64,000 nt of DNA from Alcanivoracaceae bacterium (GTDB lineage: Bacteria; Pseudomonadota; Gammaproteobacteria; Pseudomonadales; Alcanivoracaceae): NCBI GenBank assembly GCA_029212745.1, contig JARGOL010000001.1, positions 353,948-417,947 on the forward strand, in the 5' to 3' direction. The notes under the pieces are model-generated. The model did not search any database. It saw only the letters and a list, made by a program, of their open reading frames with translations, and was not told the DNA's origin. Each line of letters opens with the position of its first letter. Within the stretch, counting starts at the first letter, position 1. Of this stretch, positions 1 to 7,883 are shown piece by piece. The translations under genes and the position numbers were made by a program.

Positions 1-326
1 TGGATGACGTATACACGGGCAACGAAATCGTCTCCGTCCTTGTCCTTCTCAGCCACCTTGCCGGCATAGTCCGGCAACGCGTCCGCACGCCAGGACCAGC
101 CCAGCTGTGTGGTGTCGTCCACCGACACCCGCGCTTCACGAATCAGCCCGGACGCACTGTCGCTGGCCGTGGCACGCACACAGTCTGCCTCGCGCCGGTA
201 GTCGGTGTGGCCATCAAAAACAATCTCCTGCCAGCCCGGGATGGCGCTGTCGTTGTAACGTTCGGCGAATCCGGCGGCTGGACACACACACAGGCACGCA
301 AGTACCACTCGGCCCACTACTGTCAT
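1..326 (-). CDS. DUF3047-family exported protein, partial (C-terminus beyond window)
   Basis: The visible 108 codons start at an ATG (324-326) behind an ACAGGAGC ribosome binding site and run off position 1, so the C-terminal half is missing. The protein opens with a hydrophobic signal sequence ending near AAGFA. It then shows WQEIVFDGHTDY, LIREARVSVDD, LGWSWRAD and DDFVARVYV, segments that match my memory of the DUF3047 family. That family is periplasmic or exported and has no established function. The gene is divergent from the downstream GMC dehydrogenase, with 191 nt between the starts. The family call is from memory of the motifs, not from a search. Confidence 0.75.
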   Translation of the reverse strand, partial: MTVVGRVVLACLCVCPAAGFAERYNDSAIPGWQEIVFDGHTDYRREADCVRATASDSASGLIREARVSVDDTTQLGWSWRADALPDYAGKVAEKDKDGDDFVARVYVI

Positions 327-393
327 CTGGATGCTCCTGTTGTTGTCAGGACTGTTCAGTCAGGAATTTTCACAGTACGCAATGTCACTGTCT

Positions 394-402
394 TGCTACA
401 CT
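394..402 (+). promoter_or_regulatory. possible extended -10 element upstream of the AlkJ-like gene
   Basis: TGCTACACT fits an extended -10 (TG, one base, TACACT) about 115 nt before the dehydrogenase start. No good -35 hexamer lies 17 nt upstream, so this is a weak prediction. Confidence 0.25.
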
Positions 403-517
403 AGCCGGGTCGCACGAAAGCGCCACCGCCAGAGTTGCCACCCTGTTCGTGCGTGCCGCGGTCTGCCCCCTTGGGCCAGGCCGACAGTTTGAACGTCATT
501 GCGTCAGGATGTTACAG

Positions 518-2113
518 ATGAAATATGATTACCTGATCGTCGGCGCCGGCTCTGCCGGGTCGGTGATGGCCAACCGGCTCTCGGAAAACCCCAACACCCG
601 CGTTGCCCTGCTTGAGGCAGGTCCGTCCGACGACAGTCTCTTCATCCGCATGCCCGTTGGCATCATCCTGATGATGCGCTCCAACGCGCGTAACTGGCGT
701 TTTTATACCGTGCCACAACGGGCGCTTAATAACCGTGAAATCTACATTCCGCGCGGCAAGACCCTGGGCGGCTCCAGCGCGGTAAACGCCATGGTCTACA
801 CCCGTGGGCACAAGTGGGATTACGACCACTGGGCATCGCTGGGTAACGACGGCTGGGGCTGGGACGACGTGCTGCCGCTGTTCAAGCGCTCGCAGCACCA
901 GGAACGCGGCGAAAGCGAATTCCACGGCACCGGCGGCAAGCTCAACGTGGCCGACCTGCGCTATTCGCATCCGGTCAGCAATGCATTCGTCAACGCGGCC
1001 GTGGAGGCCGGTCACCCGGCTGCGGATGATTTCAACAATGATGTCCAGGAAGGCGTGGGCCTTTTCCAGGTTACCCAGAAGGACGGCGAACGCTGCGGCG
1101 TGGCACGCGGCTACCTGCACCCGGCCCTGGCGCGCGAGAACCTGGACGTATTCACTGAGGCCCTCGCCCACCGCATCCTGTTTGACGGCGATCGTGCTGT
1201 TGGTGTGCAGGCAAATATCAAGGGCCACATGCGCACCATCGAGGCCGGCGAAGTCATCCTTTGCGGCGGCGCCATCAATTCACCGCAACTGCTGCAGCTT
1301 TCCGGCATCGGCCCCGCTGGCGAATTGCGCAAGCACGGCATCGATTGTGTTGCCGACCTGCCCGGCGTGGGCAGCAACCTGCAAGACCACCCGGACGCAC
1401 TGGTGGTGCACAAGTCACTGCGCAAGGACACCCTCAACCTGGCGCCAGGCGCCTTGCTGAAGACCGGCACCAAGGGCATGTGGGATTTCTTCTACCGGCG
1501 CCAGGGCCAGCTGACGTCCAATGTTGCCGAGGCCGGTGGCTTCATCAAGTCACGCCCGGAAGAACAGATCCCCGATCTCCAGCTTCACCTGACGGCGGCC
1601 CGGCTCGACAACCATGGGCTCAACACCCTGTTCAGCATGGGTTACGGCTACTCTGGCCATGTCTGCATCCTGCGACCGAAGTCGCGCGGCTCTGTCCGGC
1701 TGTCCAGCGCCGATCCGGCAGCAGCCCCGCTGATCGACCCCAACTTCCTGGTCGAGGAAGAGGATATGGAAACCATGGTGCGCGGGGTGAAGGCCATGCG
1801 CGACATCATGAAACAGGACGCGCTGGCGCCCTGGCGGGGTGACGAGATATTCCCGGGCCGCGCTGCAAAAACGGATGATGACATCCGCAACTTCCTGCGC
1901 GAGAAGTGCGACAACATCTACCACCCGGTGGGCACCTGCAAGATGGGTGTGGATGACATGGCCGTGGTGTCACCTGATGGCCTGTCGGTGCATGGCCTTG
2001 AAGGCCTGCGTGTCGTCGATGCCTCCATCATGCCCACGCTGATCGGCGGCAACACCAATGCCCCCACGGTCATGATCGCCGAAAAAGCCGCGGACATGAT
2101 CCTCGGCCGCTGA
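518..2113 (+). CDS. alkJ: GMC-family FAD alcohol dehydrogenase, AlkJ-like
   Basis: This 531-residue flavoprotein belongs to the glucose-methanol-choline oxidoreductases. The N-terminus carries the FAD-binding GAGSAG (about residues 9-14), then the GMC signature RGKTLGGSSAVNAMVY. The C-terminus has YHPVGTCKMG and NTNAPTVMIAEKAA, which supply the active-site His and Asn. Similarity to AlkJ of the Pseudomonas OCT plasmid pathway is strong throughout (for example LTSNVAEAGGF and LRPKSRGSVRL). AlkJ oxidises medium-chain 1-alkanols at the membrane, passing electrons to ubiquinone. Choline dehydrogenase (BetA) is the main alternative but fits less well. I chose ATG 518 because an AGGA site (506-509) lies 8 nt upstream; the open frame extends to 107 without support. 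The gene looks monocistronic and no alkB/alkG is visible nearby. Confidence 0.85.
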   Translation: MKYDYLIVGAGSAGSVMANRLSENPNTRVALLEAGPSDDSLFIRMPVGIILMMRSNARNWRFYTVPQRALNNREIYIPRGKTLGGSSAVNAMVYTRGHKWDYDHWASLGNDGWGWDDVLPLFKRSQHQERGESEFHGTGGKLNVADLRYSHPVSNAFVNAAVEAGHPAADDFNNDVQEGVGLFQVTQKDGERCGVARGYLHPALARENLDVFTEALAHRILFDGDRAVGVQANIKGHMRTIEAGEVILCGGAINSPQLLQLSGIGPAGELRKHGIDCVADLPGVGSNLQDHPDALVVHKSLRKDTLNLAPGALLKTGTKGMWDFFYRRQGQLTSNVAEAGGFIKSRPEEQIPDLQLHLTAARLDNHGLNTLFSMGYGYSGHVCILRPKSRGSVRLSSADPAAAPLIDPNFLVEEEDMETMVRGVKAMRDIMKQDALAPWRGDEIFPGRAAKTDDDIRNFLREKCDNIYHPVGTCKMGVDDMAVVSPDGLSVHGLEGLRVVDASIMPTLIGGNTNAPTVMIAEKAADMILGR

Positions 2114-2126
2114 CCCGCGGCGCTGC

Positions 2127-2150
2127 CCGGGCCGGGTTACCCCGGCCCGG
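2127..2150. terminator. strong stem-loop between convergent genes, stop codon in the loop
   Basis: CCGGGCCGGG (2127-2136) pairs perfectly with CCCGGCCCGG (2141-2150) around the loop TTAC. The loop contains the complement of the TAA stop of the minus-strand membrane-protein gene. There is no T-run on either strand, so intrinsic termination is uncertain, but the position between convergent 3' ends fits a bidirectional stop or mRNA-end protection. Confidence 0.4.
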
Positions 2151-2814
2151 ATTGCAGGTGTAAACGCAGGCCGCTGCGGCGCCAGAGGGCGACCACAGCC
2201 AGGGCGTGGACATTGAGCAGCAACGCGAGCAGCCACTCAAAACCGTCCTCCATGTCGTCATGGCGCTCGGGCCACACCAGTCCCGCCAGCACCGACAGCA
2301 AACCGATCAACAGGGTCAACAGGCTCAGCCTGACCAGGCGTTGCCCGGCAATGCGCATCGGTTCACTGCGCGCCAGCGCCGCTGACAGCTTCAGCTGTGC
2401 AATGAAGGTCAGGCCGAAATAGCCAATCACGCCAATCCGCCGCAGCATGTGGAAGGCTTCCCCCCGGTGTCCCAGGGTCAGGGTATAGAGCAGCAGGGCC
2501 ACACTGGCCACCAGCCCCAGCCAGGGCAGTGACGGCAGCCGCTGCCCCAGTTGCGCCAGCCAGGCACGATTGAGCCACCAGAAACCCGCCAGCAGGACCG
2601 CCGCCGGAATCATGCCGCCCTTGAAAACAAAGTAGGCCGCGCCGTGTCGCCCGGCGCGGGAGATGCTGCTGCATCCCTCCCAGTAGGGAAAACACGGATC
2701 AATATGGCCCTGCGCCACCGACAGCACAAAGCACAGGTGGATCGTCAGCAGCGGCAGCAACGCTGCGCTCCACCCCAGGGGCATCACGGACAGGGGCCGG
2801 CCATTGGTATTCAT
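2137..2814 (-). CDS. Multi-pass inner-membrane protein of unknown function
   Basis: This 225-residue protein has about five or six hydrophobic segments, beginning with one near residues 14-34. Between the first two lies a short extracytoplasmic loop with paired cysteines (HIDPCFPYWEGCSSISRAGRHG). That loop and the topology faintly resemble the Frag1/DRAM/Sfk1 (CWH43 N-terminal) membrane family; I offer this only as a lead. The C-terminus is basic and cytoplasmic-looking. The gene is divergent from the short-chain dehydrogenase (85 nt between starts) and convergent with the AlkJ-like gene. No function can be assigned from the sequence. Confidence 0.7.
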   Translation of the reverse strand: MNTNGRPLSVMPLGWSAALLPLLTIHLCFVLSVAQGHIDPCFPYWEGCSSISRAGRHGAAYFVFKGGMIPAAVLLAGFWWLNRAWLAQLGQRLPSLPWLGLVASVALLLYTLTLGHRGEAFHMLRRIGVIGYFGLTFIAQLKLSAALARSEPMRIAGQRLVRLSLLTLLIGLLSVLAGLVWPERHDDMEDGFEWLLALLLNVHALAVVALWRRSGLRLHLQSGPG

Positions 2815-2899
2815 GGAAGCGGGATTCGTTTCATGCGGTTGCCATTCACGTTGTCAGGTCACTATAACCGGTTGCAGCGTATACGCAGGAGGAATCGGC

Positions 2900-3691
2900 A
2901 TGGACTCACTCAACAACCGTACGGCGCTGGTCACCGGCGCATCAAGTGGCCTGGGCGCAGAGTTTGCCCGGCAGCTGGCCCGGCGTGGCTGTCACCTGGT
3001 GCTGGTGGCGCGACGGGCAGATGCCCTGGCCCGCATTGCCAGCGAGTGCGAAAGCCAGGGTGTGTCGGTCACCGTGATCAGCCATGACCTGTCGCAGCAG
3101 GGTGCGGCCGAAGCACTTCACAGCGAGGTCAAATCGCGTGACATCAGCGTGGATATCCTGGTCAACAATGCCGGCTTCGGGGTGCACGGCTACTTCATGT
3201 CCCAGCCCCTGGCACGCATCAACGACATGCTGGCGCTGAATGTCGTGACGCTGACCCAGCTGACCCAGCTGTTCGGCCGCGACATGGTCGAGCGAGGCCA
3301 TGGTCATATCCTGCAGGTGGGATCCGTGGGCTCGTTCCAGCCCGGCCCGCTGTATGGCGCCTACGCCGCCACCAAGGCCTACGTCCTGTCCCTGGGCGAA
3401 GCGCTTGCCTGCGAACTGCGCGGTACCGGCGTGACGGCCACAGTGGTGTGTCCGGGCGTCACCGCCACCGAGTTCCTCGACAGTGCCGGCCAGGACGGCA
3501 AGATGAGTTTCTACCAGAAAATGGTGCTGATGCAGGCCGATGAGGTGGTGCGCCAGGGCCTTGAGGCCATGCTTGCGGGCCGGCCGGCAGTGGTCACCGG
3601 CTGGCTCAACAAGCTGCAGATTCTGGCGTTGCGACTGGTCAGCCGCCGTTTCGCCGCACGCGCCGCCCTGTGGGGCATGCGCCTGGACTGA
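2900..3691 (+). CDS. Short-chain dehydrogenase/reductase (classical SDR)
   Basis: A 263-residue NAD(P)-dependent oxidoreductase with a Rossmann fold. The cofactor motif TGASSGLG sits at about residues 12-19, the structural NNAG motif near 88-91, and the catalytic Ser plus Tyr-x3-Lys are in QVGSVGSF and YGAYAATKAY. ARRAD after the second strand suggests a basic pocket favouring NADPH. The hydrophobic C-terminal tail (LNKLQILALRLVSRR) is typical of the DltE/YqjQ-like subgroup, which can be membrane-associated. Substrate is unknown; short acyl or keto compounds are likely. ATG 2900 has an ideal AGGAGG site (2887-2892), so the longer frame from 2804 is rejected. Confidence 0.85.
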   Translation: MDSLNNRTALVTGASSGLGAEFARQLARRGCHLVLVARRADALARIASECESQGVSVTVISHDLSQQGAAEALHSEVKSRDISVDILVNNAGFGVHGYFMSQPLARINDMLALNVVTLTQLTQLFGRDMVERGHGHILQVGSVGSFQPGPLYGAYAATKAYVLSLGEALACELRGTGVTATVVCPGVTATEFLDSAGQDGKMSFYQKMVLMQADEVVRQGLEAMLAGRPAVVTGWLNKLQILALRLVSRRFAARAALWGMRLD

Positions 3692-3716
3692 GGCGGGCAC
3701 CCGCCGGTGCCCGCCT
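3691..3716. terminator. stem-loop between convergent SDR and degQ genes
   Basis: AGGCGGGCACC (3691-3701) pairs with GGTGCCCGCCT (3706-3716) around a CGCC loop, starting on the last base of the SDR stop codon. No T-run follows on either strand, so it may act as a weak bidirectional terminator or an RNA 3'-end stabiliser. Confidence 0.45.
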
Positions 3717-3721
3717 GGCGA

Positions 3722-5098
3722 TTAGCGGATGACGACGAAGAAGATGCCGCCGTTACGGTTGATCCGTAACAGGATGCCGTCGTCCTTTTCCGGAATCGCC
3801 TCGGCCAGGCTTTCCATGTCACTGATTTCCTGGCGGTTGGCATTGATGATCACATCACCGGTGCGCACGCCCGCACGCCAGGCCGGACTGCCCTGCTCGA
3901 CACTCTCGACCAGCACACCAGCGCTGGCATGGGGCAATTCGCCTTCGCGCAGGTTGCGCAGGCTGGCGCCCTCCAGATACTGGGACACGTCGGCACCGGA
4001 GGCGGTCAGCTCACTGGTCTCACGGATCACCGCTTCCACCTTGCGCGCGTTGCCGTCACGGATGACTTTCAGGGTGACGCGTTCGCCCACCGGCGACAGC
4101 CCCACCTTGTTGCGCAAGTCGGAGGAACGCTTCACCGGCACACCGTCCACTTCCACCACCACGTCTCCGGCTTCCAGGCCGGCGTCGCTGGCGGCGCTGT
4201 CATCCATCACCTGGGTAATGACCACACCACGTTGACGCTCGATACCGAATGCCTCGGCCAGTTCCGGTGACAGGTCCTGGATGGTGACGCCCAGAACGCC
4301 GCGACGTACCTCGCCATGCTCGATCAGCTGCTGCATGACATTGACCGCCATTTCCGTGGGGATGGCAAAGCCGATGCCGACATTACCCCCTGCCGGGGCA
4401 ATGATGGCCGTGTTGATGCCGATCAGTTCGCCACGCAGGTTGACCAGCGCGCCACCGGAGTTGCCCGGGTTGATGGACGCATCCGTCTGGATGAAGTTCT
4501 CGTAACCTTCGATGCCCAGACCGGTGCGTCCCAGCGCAGAGACAATACCCGACGTGACCGTCTGGCCCAGGCCGAACGGATTGCCGATGGCAATCACGAA
4601 ATCACCCACACGCAGGCCGGTGGAATCGGCAATGGTGATTTCACTGAGATCTTCACCGTCGGCCTCCACCTGCACCACGGCGAGATCCACTTCCCTGTCC
4701 ACGCCGATGACCTCTGCCGTAAAGCTGCGACCGTCCTTGAGCGTGATTTCCACTTCCTCGGCACCATCAATGACGTGGGCGTTGGTGAGCACATAGCCTT
4801 CGCGGGCATCCACGATCACCCCGGAGCCGGCACTGGTGGTGCGGCGCTCCTGCTGCGGCTGGTTAGGCAGATTGAAAAAGCGCTTGAAGAACGGATCCTC
4901 AAGCAGGGGGTTGCGCTGGCGCACGCGGGCGGTGGTGGCAATATTCACCACTGCCGGCGAGACCTGTTCGAGCATCGGCGCCAGCGACGGCACAATATGC
5001 CCCTGGGCATCGGCCTCCGGCAGCAGGGCATGGGAGGGCATGGCTACGCCCATCAGGGCAATGAAAAGGATGCTGATCAATGTACGCTGTTGACCCAT
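3722..5098 (-). CDS. degQ: Periplasmic Do-type serine endoprotease (DegQ/MucD family)
   Basis: A 458-residue HtrA-family protease of envelope quality control. A signal peptide spans about residues 1-24 (ending SHA). The trypsin-like domain has the complete triad: His108 in TNAHVID, Asp138 in DREVDLAVV and Ser214 in GNSGGAL. Two PDZ domains follow (about 267-355 and 370-458), ending in GIFFVVIR. Length matches DegQ and MucD rather than the longer DegP, and there is no alg/muc cluster here, so I prefer DegQ; MucD is an equal alternative. ATG 5098 is chosen because AAGGA precedes it and the signal peptide starts immediately. The longer frame to 5233 overlaps the upstream methyltransferase. Confidence 0.9.
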   Translation of the reverse strand: MGQQRTLISILFIALMGVAMPSHALLPEADAQGHIVPSLAPMLEQVSPAVVNIATTARVRQRNPLLEDPFFKRFFNLPNQPQQERRTTSAGSGVIVDAREGYVLTNAHVIDGAEEVEITLKDGRSFTAEVIGVDREVDLAVVQVEADGEDLSEITIADSTGLRVGDFVIAIGNPFGLGQTVTSGIVSALGRTGLGIEGYENFIQTDASINPGNSGGALVNLRGELIGINTAIIAPAGGNVGIGFAIPTEMAVNVMQQLIEHGEVRRGVLGVTIQDLSPELAEAFGIERQRGVVITQVMDDSAASDAGLEAGDVVVEVDGVPVKRSSDLRNKVGLSPVGERVTLKVIRDGNARKVEAVIRETSELTASGADVSQYLEGASLRNLREGELPHASAGVLVESVEQGSPAWRAGVRTGDVIINANRQEISDMESLAEAIPEKDDGILLRINRNGGIFFVVIR

Positions 5099-5138
5099 GA
5101 ATTTTTCCTTCTGACAACTGCGGAATACGTGCAACGGG

Positions 5139-5855
5139 TTATGCCTGCGGTTCGACAGGCGTATTGGCCAGGGGTTCCGGGAAGCCCTCGCCGGCGGCGA
5201 ACAGGCGCACCCGGTTGAATTCCTGTGACTCATCCAGATCCGGCCAGGTGGTGGCCGTCACTGTCCCTATATGGTCATATCCCGGCGGATCAAGGTGCCG
5301 GACCCGCGAATCCGCCAGCAGCACCGGTGCTGCCATGCGCATGCGCGCCACCAGCGGCAGGTTATCCCGGTCGTAGAGAATGTCGGCAGCGGTGACCAGA
5401 TCAGCCTCGGCCAGGGCCCGGTTCAGGTCATCGCCGGGCTCCACCGTGACCCCGTTTTCTGCCGCATTCACCGCACTGGCCAGACGGGCATCCGGGTCGA
5501 GGTCACAGGCAATCACGCGGCGGGCGCCGGCCATGGCAGCGGCGATGGCGACCACGCCGGAACCGGGCCCGACATCCACCACCGTGCGGCCGGCCACCAG
5601 GTGTGGATGGTCCAGCAGGTACCGGGCCAGCACCTGTCCGCTTGCCCAGCAGAACGTCCAGTACGGGGGCTCGGACATAAGGCGGTCAATGGTGACCGGG
5701 TCCAGCGGCTTGCCGCGCAGGGTATCGGCAATCAGCCACAAATCCAGCTCCGGCACCAGCGGCAGTGACACGCGCGCCAGGGTTGCCGCCGGCAACAGGC
5801 TTACGAGCCGCTCTGCCAGTCGCCCCAGCCCTACTTTTTCTGCATCAGTTGTCAT
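5139..5855 (-). CDS. Class I SAM methyltransferase, METTL20/ETF-beta lysine methyltransferase-like
   Basis: A 238-residue Rossmann methyltransferase. PPYWTFCWASGQVLARYLLDHP (about 63-84) followed by motif I DVGPGSG (94-100) and IACDLDP is the arrangement seen in eukaryotic METTL20 and its bacterial homologues, which methylate lysines of the electron-transfer flavoprotein beta subunit. The characteristic post-motif-I region TAADILYDRDN is also present. ETF is not encoded in this window, so the substrate is inferred. A nicotinamide/PrmA-type methyltransferase is an alternative. It lies 40 nt upstream of degQ in the same direction, so the two may be co-transcribed. Confidence 0.75.
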   Translation of the reverse strand: MTTDAEKVGLGRLAERLVSLLPAATLARVSLPLVPELDLWLIADTLRGKPLDPVTIDRLMSEPPYWTFCWASGQVLARYLLDHPHLVAGRTVVDVGPGSGVVAIAAAMAGARRVIACDLDPDARLASAVNAAENGVTVEPGDDLNRALAEADLVTAADILYDRDNLPLVARMRMAAPVLLADSRVRHLDPPGYDHIGTVTATTWPDLDESQEFNRVRLFAAGEGFPEPLANTPVEPQA

Positions 5856-5947
5856 AACCTAGGCCGCACACCAGAAAAGCCGTTTTGACGGCCACAACAC
5901 CGGATTCGCTGGCCCGTCGCCAGCTCATGAAGGCGGAGAATAACAAA

Positions 5948-7816
5948 ATGCATGGCTGGCGCGCAGTAGCTTTGCTTGTCGTCATCACTGTCTGCGGCAC
6001 GTCGCAGGCCCGTGAGGAGTGGCAAGGTAATTTGTCGGAAAATTTCTTCCAGGCCTTCATTGAAATCTACAAGAAGGACCCCGGTGCCCTGACCCGCTAC
6101 CCGGGCGGTCTGCAGAACATTGGTTCTGACCAGCTGCACCGGGCCATCATGGCGCTGGACACCACGCATTTCACCTACATGTACCCGGTATCCGTGCGCG
6201 GCTATGACATCCGCGTGGACGAAAACATCCCCCATGAGCGCCTGTCCCTGATGGCGGTAAAGGGCGACAAGATGATCCCGATACCGTTCCAGATTGATGA
6301 ATACGACCGCAGCGGACTGATATGGATCGAGGGCTATAACAAGGCAAAGCCCGAGGGCGAGCCGGGCGTGTTCGATGATTTTGACGAGCTGGTTTTCATG
6401 TTTCGTGACGCCGGCATCAAGTACCAGCCCGAGCACGGTGATGTGGAGGGCCGTATCCTGCGCGAAATCCGCCTGGATTCGCCCCGCAATGACCCCCGCT
6501 ATGCCTACCTGATGCTGGACAACCCGGCGCGCTCCGAAGCCGACTATGTCAATGTGGACCTGGACAAGGGGCGGGTGGACAGCACCGTCCTGGAGCTGGA
6601 TTTCGACCCCAAGGACTTCACCAATTTCAACCATGTGGCGCCCAAGGCCGGTCCCCGTCATGGCCAGAACGTCTTTGACAATATCTACGTCAAGATCAGC
6701 ACGGGCATCCTCAACCAGAACCTGCGCGTGGGCCTGAATTCCCGCGATAACATCAAGGTCACCCCGATAGCCAAGCGCGAAGGCCCTGTGCGTGCATCCA
6801 TGCTGGTAAAAGCCCGGATCTGGTACTGGCACCTGCCCACCTTCTTCAGCCAGCAGTTCGCCATCAACTTCCACGAGCAATCGGTGACCATACCGTCCCG
6901 GTTTGCCATCGACAGCATGCGCACGCTGAAGTACTTCATCATGTTCCTGCGCGAGCCCCGTATCGAGGTGAATATCGACTTCCACAACCTCAATGGCGCC
7001 CAGGTCACTTACGACAGCGTCTACCAGTCGGAACAGGACATGGGGTTTGTGGATGGCAAGATGAGCGAGTTCGAGAATCGCCTGAACAGCACCCGCCTGC
7101 CCGGCGACTGGCTGTTCATGGATTCCAACCAGGGCTGGCAGATGTTTTTCAGCAACCACCTGCCGGTGGTCGAGGGCGGGCTGTTTGATGCTTTCCTGGA
7201 CGGCATGGAAATGAACATGGTCTATGCCGATAACGCCGATGATCTCTCCGAGCACGAGCGCTTCCCCGGTGCCATGCCGCGCATCGGCTTTGACAGCACC
7301 GGCCTGCCCAGGCCGGCGATCAAGCTCATGGGCGCCATACCCAAGCTGGACTACCGCAACATGTCCAGTCTCGGTGAAGCCCTGCTGGCACTGGCGCGCC
7401 CGGAGAACGCGGACAAGTTCAGGGATTACGACGAGCTGGTCGGCGAGGTGCTGACACAGGCTGTAGCACATGGCCGCTTCACGTCTTCCGAAGCCCTCGC
7501 CGATGCCTTCCTGGCGGATCTCAATCGCATGCGGTTCACCGGTATTGCCCGCGAAGACCTGAACGGCCTGATCCGTGATGCCATCATCGAGGTGGTGGAG
7601 GAACCGGTGTTCATTGATCACAGCAAGGTACTGCAGACCATGGTGCGCCTGGCCGGGGAACGTGACATCGACCTCGGCAACCTGCGCTACGCCACCATGG
7701 ACAACACCCTGTGGTTTCCCGACTGGGTGGGCCCGGGTGGGCCGCGTGATTTCTACTGGCAAAGCGTGAACACGCCACGGCACACCGTGCGCCCCTGGGT
7801 GGATAACGGCCGCTGA
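5948..7816 (+). CDS. Large exported protein of unknown function (622 aa)
   Basis: I do not recognise a characterised family. A clear signal peptide (MHGWRAVALLVVITVCGTSQA) is followed by a soluble, aromatic- and acid-rich mature region. Around residues 75-150 it has IPIPFQIDEYDRSG and DDFDELVFMFRDAG, a pattern I associate with uncharacterised secreted bacterial proteins. It contains no cysteine pair, lipobox or transmembrane segment after the signal. The longest frame begins at a TTG (5885), but ATG 5948 has GGAG (5935-5938) 9 nt upstream and starts the signal peptide directly. Divergent from the methyltransferase gene. The 705-codon frame on the opposite strand is a shadow. A periplasmic or surface location is likely; function is open. 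Confidence 0.8.
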   Translation: MHGWRAVALLVVITVCGTSQAREEWQGNLSENFFQAFIEIYKKDPGALTRYPGGLQNIGSDQLHRAIMALDTTHFTYMYPVSVRGYDIRVDENIPHERLSLMAVKGDKMIPIPFQIDEYDRSGLIWIEGYNKAKPEGEPGVFDDFDELVFMFRDAGIKYQPEHGDVEGRILREIRLDSPRNDPRYAYLMLDNPARSEADYVNVDLDKGRVDSTVLELDFDPKDFTNFNHVAPKAGPRHGQNVFDNIYVKISTGILNQNLRVGLNSRDNIKVTPIAKREGPVRASMLVKARIWYWHLPTFFSQQFAINFHEQSVTIPSRFAIDSMRTLKYFIMFLREPRIEVNIDFHNLNGAQVTYDSVYQSEQDMGFVDGKMSEFENRLNSTRLPGDWLFMDSNQGWQMFFSNHLPVVEGGLFDAFLDGMEMNMVYADNADDLSEHERFPGAMPRIGFDSTGLPRPAIKLMGAIPKLDYRNMSSLGEALLALARPENADKFRDYDELVGEVLTQAVAHGRFTSSEALADAFLADLNRMRFTGIAREDLNGLIRDAIIEVVEEPVFIDHSKVLQTMVRLAGERDIDLGNLRYATMDNTLWFPDWVGPGGPRDFYWQSVNTPRHTVRPWVDNGR

Positions 7817-7819
7817 CGG

Positions 7820-7831
7820 ATTGTATACAAT
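7820..7831. promoter_or_regulatory. GntR-like palindromic operator (ATTGTATACAAT)
   Basis: A perfect 12-bp palindrome, ATTGTATACAAT, lies 52 nt before the CoA-transferase start and just after the stop of the exported-protein gene. Sites centred on TGTATACA are typical of FadR/FCD-type GntR regulators controlling organic-acid genes. No regulator gene is adjacent. Confidence 0.5.
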
Positions 7832-7883
7832 ATTGTCTGTTCCCGTTAGAATGGCCGCAAATTCTCGCCGGAATGAGCAATAA

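Noticed and set aside
107-517. N-terminal extension of the AlkJ-like protein
   Set aside because: Overlaps the divergent DUF3047 gene, encodes a Cys/His/Arg-rich chain unlike any GMC protein, and the AGGA site points to ATG 518.
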